Shown: positions 53,499-63,292, numbered from the stretch's first letter. The stretch: 64,000 bases of DNA from Mycolicibacterium aubagnense (GCF_010730955.1 NZ_AP022577.1:2666001-2730000), one strand, 5' to 3'. The notes: generated by a model not told the origin, from the letters alone. A program made the numbers and translations.

Positions 53499-54745
53499 GG
53501 TGTCTCCATCAGGTTCTTGTAGTGCGACCAGAATCCCCGCATCCCGGTTTCGTCGGTCGCGCTGCCGACGGGATGGCCCCTCTCGTCGACTGTTTCCCGG
53601 TTGATGCCACGGCGGACGTCCAGCCATTCCGGGTTCAACGCCGCCAGGCCGTGCTGGTTGCGTTCGTACATCTCGGTGTCGTCGGCCAGTAGCATCCCGG
53701 CCGGACCGACCGATCCGACACATTGGGAAACCATGCGCCGGTTGAGTTCCGGTGCGCCGGCCAGCTGCACCGCGGTGGCGTACTGGACGCATTCATCGAC
53801 CGACACCGGCTGGATGTTGAACACCTGAATCTCGGCGATGAAAAGGTTGGGGAAGATCATCACGTGCGGGGCGCCCTCGATGAGGATCCGTTCGGCATCC
53901 GCGCCGCGCGCGGCTCTGATGGCGGCGACGTAGTCCGGCACCCGCGACTCGGTGGTGCCGAACCAGCGCATGGGCTCGGCGAACTTGCGGAACTCCGGAC
54001 GCAGGTCGTTCTCGCTGTGCCCGTTGCCGAGGTCGCGGGTGACCGCCGTCGACGAATCGCTGTAGAGCGGTCCGATGGTGCTTCCGGTCACCCCGAATAT
54101 GGAGCCGTGCACGAATTGGGGGTGGTAGCCGTCGGTCTCGTTTTCGGCCAACAGCTTCCAGTTCGCCCGTGTCGTGTGCTGCAACCATCCGGCGGTGAGT
54201 TCGACCCTGCCCTCCGGTGAGAGCCGGGTCAGCCGGTCGATCTCGCCCGTGGCGTCACCCAGGTGCTCGACGAGGCTGGGACCGTCGGCCGCGAAGCTGC
54301 CGAAGACGAATCCGCCGTACGAGTCCACCCGCGGCACCCGGCCCATGGCCAGATCGAGTTTCCGTTCCCCGTAACCCTTGAAGAACGGGAACCCGATGAG
54401 CTCACCGGTATTGCGAAACGTCCAGCCGTGGTACGGACAACGGAAGGTGCCGGAGTTCCCCTTGGCGTCATCGCACACCTGATTGCCGCGATGGGCGCAC
54501 CGGTTGAGCAGCAGATGGATCTGGCCTTCGCGGTCGCGGGTCATGATCACGTCCTGCGGCCCGAGCTTCTTGCGCACGTAGTCGTTGGGCTGGGCGACCT
54601 CGCTTTCGTGGCCGACGAAAACCCAAGTGCGGTACCAGATTTTCGCCAGCTCCTCAGCGAAGATCGAGGGGTCGGTGTACAGCGATCCGTGCACCCGGTC
54701 GCGGTGGATCAACCGGTCGTACCGGCTTCCGATGACCGATGTCAT
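53495..54745 (-). CDS. Rieske non-heme iron oxygenase alpha subunit
   Basis: 416 residues. The [2Fe-2S] Rieske ligands are C83/H85 in NRCAHRGNQ and C103/H106 in FRCPYHGW. The mononuclear iron site includes D205, H208 and H213 in ETDGYHPQFVH. The enzyme should hydroxylate an aromatic or alicyclic ring with O2. Neither a ferredoxin nor a reductase gene is found in the insert; the nearest reductase is KshB (62200-63270). Confidence 0.9.
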   Translation of the reverse strand: MTSVIGSRYDRLIHRDRVHGSLYTDPSIFAEELAKIWYRTWVFVGHESEVAQPNDYVRKKLGPQDVIMTRDREGQIHLLLNRCAHRGNQVCDDAKGNSGTFRCPYHGWTFRNTGELIGFPFFKGYGERKLDLAMGRVPRVDSYGGFVFGSFAADGPSLVEHLGDATGEIDRLTRLSPEGRVELTAGWLQHTTRANWKLLAENETDGYHPQFVHGSIFGVTGSTIGPLYSDSSTAVTRDLGNGHSENDLRPEFRKFAEPMRWFGTTESRVPDYVAAIRAARGADAERILIEGAPHVMIFPNLFIAEIQVFNIQPVSVDECVQYATAVQLAGAPELNRRMVSQCVGSVGPAGMLLADDTEMYERNQHGLAALNPEWLDVRRGINRETVDERGHPVGSATDETGMRGFWSHYKNLMETP

Positions 54746-55527
54746 GAGCGTGCTCCTAGAGTTCCTCCGAATACGGGACGGCGCTTCTCTTGAAAGGCGC
54801 GGATGCCTTCGGCGAAGTCGTCGCTGTCGAACAGGCGGGCCTGGTGGGCGGCCTCCTGATCGAGGGCGTCCAGCGGATGCAGGCCCGGCGCTTCCATCAA
54901 CATTTCCTTGATGACACCGAGCGCCTGGGCCGGACCGTCAGCCAGTCGCCTCGCATCGGCGAGCGCAGCGGCCAGCACCGCGCCGGGTTCGGCAACGGCG
55001 TCGACGAGTCCCCAGACATGGGCCTGTTCCGCCGTGACCGGGGTGCCGAGCGTCAGCATCTGCCGGGTCCTCGGAATACCGATACGGCGCGGCAGCGAGA
55101 CGAAGGTACCCATATCCGCGGCGAGTCCGACGTTGGTGAACGTGGTGGCGAACCGCGCGTCGGTGGCCGCCACGACCCGGTCACAGGCGGCAGCCAGCGC
55201 AACCCCGGCCCCATACGCGGCGCCTTCGACGGCCGCGAGCACCGGCTTGGGCGTGACCCAGATGGCTCGAATCACGGCCTGCGCCAGCCGGGCCCGCGCC
55301 AGTGCCACGTCCGGCGCCATGCGGCACATGGTCGAAACGTCCCCGCCCGAGCAGAACACCGGGCCCGCGCCGGTGAGCACGATGACCCGCACCGCCGGGT
55401 CGCCGTCGGCCTCCTCGAGCGCCTCGCGCAGAGCCAGCCGCAGTGGAATGTCGATGGCGTTGCGTACCTCGGGCCGGTTCAGCGTGAGAATCCGCACCGC
55501 GCCGTCGTCGGTGATCAGTACGGTCAT
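54742..55527 (-). CDS. Enoyl-CoA hydratase/isomerase family protein
   Basis: A 261-residue crotonase. LNRPEVRNAIDIPLRLALREAL, VFCSGGDVSTM and VEGAAYGAGVALAAACDRVVA form the CoA and oxyanion-hole sites. It overlaps the oxygenase alpha gene by 4 nt. It is the third of three adjacent crotonase genes of one operon, which suggests successive hydration, isomerisation or ring-opening steps. Confidence 0.86.
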   Translation of the reverse strand: MTVLITDDGAVRILTLNRPEVRNAIDIPLRLALREALEEADGDPAVRVIVLTGAGPVFCSGGDVSTMCRMAPDVALARARLAQAVIRAIWVTPKPVLAAVEGAAYGAGVALAAACDRVVAATDARFATTFTNVGLAADMGTFVSLPRRIGIPRTRQMLTLGTPVTAEQAHVWGLVDAVAEPGAVLAAALADARRLADGPAQALGVIKEMLMEAPGLHPLDALDQEAAHQARLFDSDDFAEGIRAFQEKRRPVFGGTLGARS

Positions 55528-56327
55528 TTCCCGGTGAACCTCGGCGCCCGGCGTTCGATCACGGCCCGCAGTCCTTCCAACGCATCAGCGGTGCCGGACA
55601 ACTCCGAGACGGTGCGGGCTTCCTCGGCCAGCCGGGCTTCGACGGGCGCCCCGAGCCCGGACCACACCAGCCGCTTGGTGGACGAAAGGGCCTGCGGCGG
55701 CAGGGCTGCCAACTGACCCGCGAGCTGGTCGGCGCGTTCGGCGAGCAGCTCGTCGTCGACCACCTCGGTGATCAGGCCGATGCCCGCGGCTTCGTCGGCG
55801 GTCAGCGTCGGATTGGTCAACAGGATGCGCAGAGCGTGGCGCAACCCGACCAACTGGGTGAGCGTCACCGAGGATCCGCCGTCGGGTGCCATACCGACGC
55901 GTACGGCGCCGGAGAAGAACTTCGCCGAGCGCGCCGCCACCACGATGTCCGAGGCGCACACCAGCCCGAGCCCGGCCCCGCCGGCCGCGAAGCCCTGCAC
56001 CGACGTGATCACCGGGGCCTTCAGCTGGATCAGGGCCGCGCTGGCCAATTGCAGCCACGCCGTGGCCTCCCGCAGATAGTCGGGCAGGCCCGCGCCTTTC
56101 GATTCGAAGGTTTTGACGTCGCCGCCGGCACAGAAATGCGGTCCGGCCCCCGACAACCGCACCACCCGTACCCGCGGATCGGCGTGGCAGCGCAGTACGG
56201 CGTCGTGCAGCGCCTTGAGCAACTCGACATCTACCCCGTTGGCGGAATCCGGCCGGTTGAGTCGCAGCCACGCGACGCCGGCGTCGTCAACGTCGAGCAG
56301 TACGGGGGCATCGATGGTGGTCGTCAC
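55524..56327 (-). CDS. Enoyl-CoA hydratase/isomerase family protein
   Basis: A 267-residue crotonase. LRLNRPDSANGVDVELLKALH, HFCAGGDVKTFESKG and VQGFAAGGAGLGLVCASDIVVAA give the CoA-binding and oxyanion segments. It overlaps both neighbouring crotonase genes by 4 nt (ATGA type). No specificity is readable. Confidence 0.86.
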   Translation of the reverse strand: MTTTIDAPVLLDVDDAGVAWLRLNRPDSANGVDVELLKALHDAVLRCHADPRVRVVRLSGAGPHFCAGGDVKTFESKGAGLPDYLREATAWLQLASAALIQLKAPVITSVQGFAAGGAGLGLVCASDIVVAARSAKFFSGAVRVGMAPDGGSSVTLTQLVGLRHALRILLTNPTLTADEAAGIGLITEVVDDELLAERADQLAGQLAALPPQALSSTKRLVWSGLGAPVEARLAEEARTVSELSGTADALEGLRAVIERRAPRFTGK

Positions 56328-57103
56328 GATCTGACCTCTCTGGAGTCGAATGCCGCGGTGCCGGATGCGCCGCTGCCGATGATGTGCCGCACGACGGCAT
56401 CCGTTTCACTCGTCAACGCCGCATCCAGAGAGCCCGCCAGCCCGGTGCCGACGAGCCGTTTGATGCTGACGACGGCCTGCCGGCTCCGGCCGGCCAGTTC
56501 CCGCACGAACGTGTCGACCTCGTGCTCGAAATCCGTTGCCGGGCAGGAACGGTAGGCCAGGCCGCGGGTGACCGCCTCACCCCCGGACAGCCGGTCTCCG
56601 GACAGCAGCAGGGCCAGCGCCTGCTGGCGACCGACGAGCCGGGGCAGTCGGGCGGTGCTACCGCCGCCCGGAATCATGCCGAACCGGATGTGGTTGTCGG
56701 CGATCCGGGCGGTGTCGCTGACCAGGACGATATCGGCGGCCTGCATGAGCTCGAAACCGCCGGCGGCAGCGACTCCGTCCACCGCGGCGACGACGGGCAC
56801 GTCGATCTCGGCGATCGTGTCGCAGGCTCGCCTGAACTCCGTGAACAAGAACTTGAGCGCCGCCGGCCCCTGCGCGCGCAGCTGCTCAACCTCATCGAAA
56901 TCGCCACCCGCACAGAAGTTTCCGCCGGAACCCCGCAACACGATGACGTTGAGGTCGCGACGCCGGCCGAGATCATGCAAGGCGGCGGCCAATTCGGATG
57001 CCAGCGCGACGGTGACGGCGTTCATCCGTTCGGGCCGGTTCAGCGTGATCCGGCCGATCGCTCCGTCGATCACCGCCGCCACGGTGCACTCCGCGCCACT
57101 CAC
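56324..57103 (-). CDS. Enoyl-CoA hydratase/isomerase family protein, first gene of the oxygenase operon
   Basis: 259 residues from GTG with GGGAG upstream (VSGAECTVAAVIDG). Crotonase signatures are LNRPERMNAVTVALASELAAAL, NFCAGGDFDEV and VDGVAAAGGFELMQAADIVLVSD. It heads the dense minus-strand operon that continues through the oxygenase, thiolases and ligases to 44893. The shared AT-rich motif lies upstream at 57137-57167. Confidence 0.86.
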   Translation of the reverse strand: MSGAECTVAAVIDGAIGRITLNRPERMNAVTVALASELAAALHDLGRRRDLNVIVLRGSGGNFCAGGDFDEVEQLRAQGPAALKFLFTEFRRACDTIAEIDVPVVAAVDGVAAAGGFELMQAADIVLVSDTARIADNHIRFGMIPGGGSTARLPRLVGRQQALALLLSGDRLSGGEAVTRGLAYRSCPATDFEHEVDTFVRELAGRSRQAVVSIKRLVGTGLAGSLDAALTSETDAVVRHIIGSGASGTAAFDSREVRS

Positions 57104-57136
57104 AGGCGTCTCCCTTGTCCGGTGGTTGTGGACAAA

Positions 57137-57167
57137 TCTAATCACAATTTCTAATCTAGGTTAAATC
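57137..57167. promoter_or_regulatory. Insert-specific motif, site C, with TCTAATC direct repeats
   Basis: AATCTAGGTTAAATC at 57153-57167 matches sites A/B at 12 of 15 positions. TCTAATC also occurs at 57137-57143 and 57150-57156. The site lies between the divergent crotonase operon and the SDR gene and could control both. Confidence 0.5.
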
Positions 57168-57212
57168 AACGATCGGCGTTTGATCAACCACGCCGAGCAA
57201 GGAGCAGGCGGC

Positions 57213-58010
57213 ATGGATCTGGGACTGCGCAATGCGCGCGTGGTGGTGACCGGTGGGGCCTCGAACATCGGGCGCGGCATCGTGCACGAGTTCGCCGCAG
57301 AAGGGGCACGCATCGTGATCAGCGACATCGACGGACCGCAGGCCGAGAAGGTACGCGCCGAGGCGCTGGCCAAGGGCGCGGCGGAAGTCGAGGTCGCGAT
57401 CGGCGATCTGACCACGGCGGAGGGGGCGGACGCCGCCATCGGCACCGCGCTACGGGCCTGGGATGGAATCGACGTGCTGGTCAACAATGCCGGTTGGAGC
57501 GTGCCCGGTTTCATCGCCACCGACACCGACCGCGACAAGTGGCAGCGCACCATCGAGATCAACCTGTTCAGCGCTATTGGCACCACGCAGGCCGCCATCG
57601 GGCCGATGCAGGAGGCCGGCGGCGGCGCGATCGTGTTCATCGCGAGCGACGCCGCGTTCGGGCAGATCCGCCAGGGCGTCTATGGCGCGTCGAAGGCCGC
57701 GATGGTGGCCTTGGCGCGTACCACCGCCCGCGAGCACGGCCGGCACGGCATCCGGTCCAACATCGTGTGTCCGGGCCTGGTCATCCCCGACGGTCCCGAC
57801 GCCGTCGGGGCCGACAGCCTATGGTCGGTCGGTCAGGACAACGTCTTCAACCAGTCCCAGATCGACTTCATGATCAAGGACACCCCGACACGGCAGCTGA
57901 CCACGGCTGCCGATGTCGGACGGGCGGTGCTGTTCTTCTCTTCGCCGAGGGCAGCCAAACAGGTGACGGGACAGATGATCTCGGTCAGCGGTGGCTACAC
58001 CATGCCCTGA
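57213..58010 (+). CDS. Short-chain dehydrogenase/reductase
   Basis: 265 residues from an ATG with AAGGAG 8 nt upstream. TGGASNIGRGIVHEFAAEG at the N terminus, NNAGWS, and catalytic Tyr-Lys in GVYGASKAA. It is divergent from the oxygenase operon. A dihydrodiol or hydroxyacyl-CoA oxidation would fit the context. It ends 7 nt before the convergent MFS stop. Confidence 0.85.
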   Translation: MDLGLRNARVVVTGGASNIGRGIVHEFAAEGARIVISDIDGPQAEKVRAEALAKGAAEVEVAIGDLTTAEGADAAIGTALRAWDGIDVLVNNAGWSVPGFIATDTDRDKWQRTIEINLFSAIGTTQAAIGPMQEAGGGAIVFIASDAAFGQIRQGVYGASKAAMVALARTTAREHGRHGIRSNIVCPGLVIPDGPDAVGADSLWSVGQDNVFNQSQIDFMIKDTPTRQLTTAADVGRAVLFFSSPRAAKQVTGQMISVSGGYTMP

Positions 58011-58017
58011 GCTGCGC

Positions 58018-59349
58018 TCACCCGATCGCAGCACGCTCCCTGTCGGCGCGATCCACGTCGGCCAGGTCGATCCCCTTGGTCTCGCGCGCGAAAGCCAATG
58101 CCACCAGCGTCACCACGCACGCCCCGGCCAGATAGATCGCGATCGGCACCGATGAGTGGTAGTCCTTCAGCAACCGCACCGCGATGATCGGCGCGAGTGA
58201 TCCGGCGAAGATCGCCGTCACCTGATAGCCAAGGGACACACCGGAATAGCGCATGCGGGTCGGGAACATCTCCGACATCAGGGCGGGCTGCGGCGCGTAC
58301 ATGAACGCATGCGCCACCAGGCCGGCGGTGATCGCGCTCATGATGACGACGTACTGCTTGCTGTCCATCATCGGGAACGCCACGAAGCCCCAGACAGCGG
58401 TGAGCAGCGTGCCGATCAGATAGACGGGCCTGCGGCCGATCCGGTCAGAGAGCTTCCCCACCAACGGGATTGCCACCAGATGCGCCGCGTGGGCCACCAG
58501 CAGATACCACAGGATCAGCGAAGTGCTCACCCCCGCGTGCACTTTCAGATAAGTGATCGAGAACGTGACCACCAGGTAGTACATGATGTTCTCGGCGAAC
58601 CGCAGGCCCATCGCGGTCAGCACCTTGCCGGGGTAACGCCGGAGCACCTCGACCACGCTCAGTGACGATGCCTTGAATGCCTCGGCTTCTTCTTGTGCTG
58701 CAACGAAAATCGGCGCATCGGTCACCTTGGTCCGGATGTAGTAGCCGATCAGCACCACCACTGCCGAAAGCCAGAACGCCACCCGCCAGCCCCAGGACAG
58801 GAACGCCGACTCCGGCAGCGTCCCCGTCAACGTCAGCAGTACGACGGTGGCCAGGATGTTGCCCACGGGCACCCCGGCCTGCGGCCAGCTGGACCAGAAT
58901 CCGCGGCTGCGCGCGGGACTGTGCTCGGCCACCAGGAGCACCGCGCCGCCCCACTCGCCGCCGACCGCGAAGCCCTGGATGAACCGCAGCACCACCAGCA
59001 GGGCCGGCGCCCAGTAGCCGATCTGCGCATAGGTCGGCAGACAGCCCATCAGGAAAGTAGCCGAACCGACGAGGAGCAGCGAGAACTGCAGCAGCGTCTT
59101 GCGGCCGAACTTGTCGCCGAAGTGGCCGAACACCACGCCACCGAGGGGGCGCGCGACGAAGCCCACGGCGTACGTGACGAAGGCCGCGAAGATGGCGTCG
59201 AGGTCACTGCCACTCTGCGCGAAAAACACCTTGCTGAACACGATCGTGGCAGCGGTGCCGTACAGGAAGAACTCGTACCACTCGACGACGGTGCCGGCCA
59301 TGGAGGCCAGGACGACCCGACGCAATCCGGACCGGATCGGCGCGCTCAT
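58018..59349 (-). CDS. MFS transporter, metabolite:H+ symporter type
   Basis: 443 residues with twelve hydrophobic helices. TVVEWYEFFLYGTAATIVFSKVFF and GGVVFGHFGDKFGRKTLL near the N terminus, then RFIQGFAVGGEWGGAVLLVAEHSPARSRG, are the MHS-family (shikimate/dicarboxylate symporter) signatures. It starts 7 nt after the hsaB stop on the same strand, so it can be read from the KstR-controlled hsa promoter. It occupies the position where nat follows hsaB in M. tuberculosis. The carried compound may be an acid of the insert pathway. Confidence 0.87.
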   Translation of the reverse strand: MSAPIRSGLRRVVLASMAGTVVEWYEFFLYGTAATIVFSKVFFAQSGSDLDAIFAAFVTYAVGFVARPLGGVVFGHFGDKFGRKTLLQFSLLLVGSATFLMGCLPTYAQIGYWAPALLVVLRFIQGFAVGGEWGGAVLLVAEHSPARSRGFWSSWPQAGVPVGNILATVVLLTLTGTLPESAFLSWGWRVAFWLSAVVVLIGYYIRTKVTDAPIFVAAQEEAEAFKASSLSVVEVLRRYPGKVLTAMGLRFAENIMYYLVVTFSITYLKVHAGVSTSLILWYLLVAHAAHLVAIPLVGKLSDRIGRRPVYLIGTLLTAVWGFVAFPMMDSKQYVVIMSAITAGLVAHAFMYAPQPALMSEMFPTRMRYSGVSLGYQVTAIFAGSLAPIIAVRLLKDYHSSVPIAIYLAGACVVTLVALAFARETKGIDLADVDRADRERAAIG

Positions 59350-59356
59350 GGCGCGA

Positions 59357-59926
59357 CTATAGCCAGGTGTCCTCGGTTGTCGTGGTCAAGAACGCTTCCA
59401 AATCATCGCGCCAGTGCGCCGGGGTGTTCTTGTCCGGTTCGATGCCGGTGTACTCGCCGCGGTAGAACAAGAGAGGGCGGGGCTTCATGGCCTGTGGCTC
59501 CGACATCGACTGCACCCCGCCGAACACCACAAAGTGGTCGCCGCCGTCGTGCACCGAGTGCACCGTGCAGTCGATGTGCGCAAGCGTGCCCTCGAGCACC
59601 GGGGAACCTAATTCCGAAGGGCGCCAATCGATGCCGGCGAACTTGTCCTCAGCCTTCGAGCCGAACTGCGCCGAAACGTGTTGCTGGTTCTCGTGCAGCA
59701 TGTTGACGCAGAACTTGCCGCTGGCCTCGATGGCCTTCCATGCCCGCGAATGCTTCGTCGGACAGAACAGGACCAGTGGCGGATCCAGCGACAGCGCGGC
59801 GAACGACTGGCAGGCGAAACCTACCGGCACACCGTCATTCACGGTGGTGATGACGGTGATGCCGGTACAGAACTGCCCGAGCACATTGCGGAATGTGCGG
59901 GGGTCGATCTGCGGTGTCTGGGTCAT
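59357..59926 (-). CDS. hsaB: Flavin reductase HsaB of the 3-HSA hydroxylase
   Basis: A 189-residue flavin-reductase-domain protein. FRNVLGQFCTGITVITTVNDGVPVGFACQSFAALSLDPPLVLFCP is the FMN site. HsaB supplies reduced flavin to HsaA for hydroxylation of 3-HSA. It lies 11 nt after hsaC. Order hsaA-hsaC-hsaB is kept apart from the missing hsaD. Confidence 0.94.
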   Translation of the reverse strand: MTQTPQIDPRTFRNVLGQFCTGITVITTVNDGVPVGFACQSFAALSLDPPLVLFCPTKHSRAWKAIEASGKFCVNMLHENQQHVSAQFGSKAEDKFAGIDWRPSELGSPVLEGTLAHIDCTVHSVHDGGDHFVVFGGVQSMSEPQAMKPRPLLFYRGEYTGIEPDKNTPAHWRDDLEAFLTTTTEDTWL

Positions 59927-59937
59927 GCCGCGCGAGC

Positions 59938-60855
<918 letters not shown>

Positions 60856-62046
60856 TTAGACCATGGTGTCTGCGGGCGGCAGACCGAATTCGTTGTTGCC
60901 GAAGATCAGGTAGGCGCGCTCGGGCTCGTTGGCGGCGTGCACGCGACCGGCATGGGCGTCACGCCAGAACCGCTGCAGCGGAGTGCCGTTGGCCAGGGCG
61001 GTGGCGCCGGCGGCCTCGAAGAGCCGGTCGACCGACGCGATGGCGCGCCCGGTGGCGCGCACCTGGTCACGACGGGCACGGGCCCGCAACTCGAACGGGA
61101 TCTCCTTGCCCGCGACCAGCAGGGCGTACTCGTCACCGACATTGCCGATCAGCTGACGCCAGGCGGCGTCGATGTCGCTGGCCGCCTCGGCGATCCGAAC
61201 CTTGGCGAACGGGTCGTCCTTGGACTTCTCACCGGCGAACGCGGCACGGACCCGCTTGCCCTGGTGCTCGACGTGCGCCTCGTAGGCGCCGTAGGCCATC
61301 CCGACGATCGGCGCCGAGATGGTGGTGGGGTGCACGGTGCCCCACGGCATCTTGTACACCGGGGCGGTGTTGGTCAGGTAGCCGCCGGCGGTGCCGTCGT
61401 TCATCGACTTGTAGGACAGGAACCGGTGCCGCGGCACGAACACGTCCTTGACCACGATCGTGTTGCTACCGGTACCACGCAGGCCGACCACGTTCCACAC
61501 GTCATCGATGGTGTACTCGGTGCGCGGGATCAGGAAGCTGCCGAAGTCGACCGGGCGGCCGTCCTTGATCACCGGGCCGCCGAGGAACGCCCAGGTGGCG
61601 TGCTCCGAGCCGGAGGACCAGTTCCAGGCGCCGTTCACGATGTAGCCGTCAGCGGTTTCGGTCACCACACCGGCACCCATCGGCGCGTACGACGAGGAGA
61701 TGCGGACGGTCGAGTCGTCGCCCCAGACGTCTTCCTGGGCCTGCTGATCGAACAGCGCCAGGTGCCAGTTGTGCACGCCGATGATCGACGCAACCCAGCC
61801 GGTGGAGCCGCAGGCGCTCGCGATGCGGCGGACCGCCTCGTAGAACAGCGTGGGGTCGGCCTCGAGGCCGTCCCACTGGGCGGGCTGCAGCAGTTTGAAG
61901 AAGCCGATTTCGTTCAGACTGTCGATGGACTCCTGCGGCACCTGACGCAGGTCCTCGGTTAACTGTGCGCGTTCACGCAGCACCGGCAACAGGTCGTCGA
62001 TACCGGCCAGCACGGTCTGCACGTCGCGTTGTTCAATGGACGTCAC
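60856..62046 (-). CDS. hsaA: 3-HSA hydroxylase oxygenase subunit HsaA
   Basis: 396 residues from GTG (VTSIEQRDVQTVLAGIDDLL), with TGGAGG upstream. It has the acyl-CoA-dehydrogenase-like fold of flavin-dependent monooxygenases (ACGSTGWVASIIGVHNWHLALF, VVGLRGTGSNTIVVKDVFVPRHR). With HsaB it hydroxylates 3-HSA to the catechol. It is the first gene of the hsa operon behind a KstR box, divergent from kshB. Confidence 0.95.
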   Translation of the reverse strand: MTSIEQRDVQTVLAGIDDLLPVLRERAQLTEDLRQVPQESIDSLNEIGFFKLLQPAQWDGLEADPTLFYEAVRRIASACGSTGWVASIIGVHNWHLALFDQQAQEDVWGDDSTVRISSSYAPMGAGVVTETADGYIVNGAWNWSSGSEHATWAFLGGPVIKDGRPVDFGSFLIPRTEYTIDDVWNVVGLRGTGSNTIVVKDVFVPRHRFLSYKSMNDGTAGGYLTNTAPVYKMPWGTVHPTTISAPIVGMAYGAYEAHVEHQGKRVRAAFAGEKSKDDPFAKVRIAEAASDIDAAWRQLIGNVGDEYALLVAGKEIPFELRARARRDQVRATGRAIASVDRLFEAAGATALANGTPLQRFWRDAHAGRVHAANEPERAYLIFGNNEFGLPPADTMV

Positions 62047-62083
62047 GGGTTGCCTCCAGAGAGTGGTCGTCTAGACAGAAGAT

Positions 62084-62097
62084 TAGAACACGTTACG
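62084..62097. promoter_or_regulatory. KstR operator near hsaA
   Basis: TAGAACACGTTACG keeps AAC and GTT with the right spacing and the leading T of TnnAACnnGTTnnA; only the last fixed base differs. It is 37 nt upstream of the hsaA start. Confidence 0.72.
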
Positions 62098-62151
62098 ATT
62101 TGTGTCGAGCACGGTAGTCCTGCAGCAGGTAGACCCACAAAAGTGGCCATC

Positions 62152-62165
62152 TATAACCTGTTCTA
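62152..62165. promoter_or_regulatory. KstR operator near kshB
   Basis: TATAACCTGTTCTA matches TnnAACnnGTTnnA exactly, 34 nt before the kshB start. With the site at 62084 it gives the divergent hsa and kshB transcripts one box each. Confidence 0.85.
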
Positions 62166-62199
62166 GTTACCGACCACTGGCCGGAGTGAAAGAAGGGTG

Positions 62200-63270
62200 A
62201 TGGGTGTGGACGAGCCGCTGGGCAGCCACGTGCTGGAACTTGTGGTGGCCGACGTCGTCGCAGAGACCGCGGACGCACGCGTGTTGGTGTTCGCGGTGCC
62301 GAACGGCGCCGGCGACCCTGTGATCCCGCCCGACCGGCTGAAGTACTCCCCCGGTCAGTTCCTGACCCTGCGCGTCCCGAGTACCCGCACCGGGTCCGTG
62401 GCCCGCTGCTATTCGCTGTGCAGCTCGCCGTACGCCGACGAGGCGCTGACCGTCGCGGTCAAGCGCACCGCGGACGGCTACGCATCGAACTGGCTGTGCG
62501 ACAACGCGCACGTCGGTATGCGCATCCACGTGTTGGCACCGTCCGGCACCTTCGTCCCCAAGAATCTGGACGCCGACTTCCTTCTGCTGGCCGGCGGCAG
62601 CGGCATCACCCCGATGCTGTCGATCCTCAAGTCCGCATTGTCGGAGGGCACCGGCAAGGTGACGCTGTTCTACGCCAACCGCGACGAGAAGTCGGTGATC
62701 TTCAGCAAGGCCCTGCGTGAGCTGACCTCGCTGTATCCCGACCGGCTGTCCGTCGTGCACTGGCTGGAGTCGGTGCAGGGACTGCCCAACCCGACCATCC
62801 TGGCCACGCAGCTGGCGCCCTATGTCGAGCGCGAGGCCTTCATCTGTGGCCCGGCGCCGTTCATGGCCGCCACCGAGGAAGCGCTGCTCAAATCCGGCGC
62901 CGACAAGAGCAATGTCCATCTCGAGGTGTTCCAGTCACTGGACTCCGACCCGTTCGCCGCCGTCGTGCTCGCCGAAGATGACAGCGATGAGGGCCCGGCG
63001 ACCGCAATCGTCACGCTCGACGGCGAGACGCACGAACTGCGGTGGCCGCGCAATGCCGTGCTGCTCGACGTGCTGCTCGACAAGGGACTGGACGCACCGT
63101 TCTCCTGCCGAGAGGGGCACTGCGGCGCATGTGCGGTGCTGATGAAGAAGGGCGATGTCGACATGGCGATCAACGACGTGCTGGAGCCGTCCGACCTCGA
63201 AGAGGGCCTCATCCTCGGTTGCCAAGCGGTGCCGAAGACGGATTCCGTCGAAGTCACCTACGACGAGTAG
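62200..63270 (+). CDS. kshB: 3-ketosteroid 9-alpha-hydroxylase reductase KshB
   Basis: 356 residues from ATG; a GTG one codon earlier is possible. Domains in order: FAD domain with RCYSLCSS at 69-76, NAD domain with LLAGGSGITPMLSIL, and a C-terminal plant-type [2Fe-2S] domain with ligands C303, C308, C311 and C341. KshB passes electrons from NADH to the Rieske oxygenase KshA, which opens ring B. It could also serve the orphan Rieske oxygenase of the insert. Confidence 0.94.
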   Translation: MGVDEPLGSHVLELVVADVVAETADARVLVFAVPNGAGDPVIPPDRLKYSPGQFLTLRVPSTRTGSVARCYSLCSSPYADEALTVAVKRTADGYASNWLCDNAHVGMRIHVLAPSGTFVPKNLDADFLLLAGGSGITPMLSILKSALSEGTGKVTLFYANRDEKSVIFSKALRELTSLYPDRLSVVHWLESVQGLPNPTILATQLAPYVEREAFICGPAPFMAATEEALLKSGADKSNVHLEVFQSLDSDPFAAVVLAEDDSDEGPATAIVTLDGETHELRWPRNAVLLDVLLDKGLDAPFSCREGHCGACAVLMKKGDVDMAINDVLEPSDLEEGLILGCQAVPKTDSVEVTYDE

Positions 63271-63292
63271 CGAACGGATTAGTTTCTTGACT

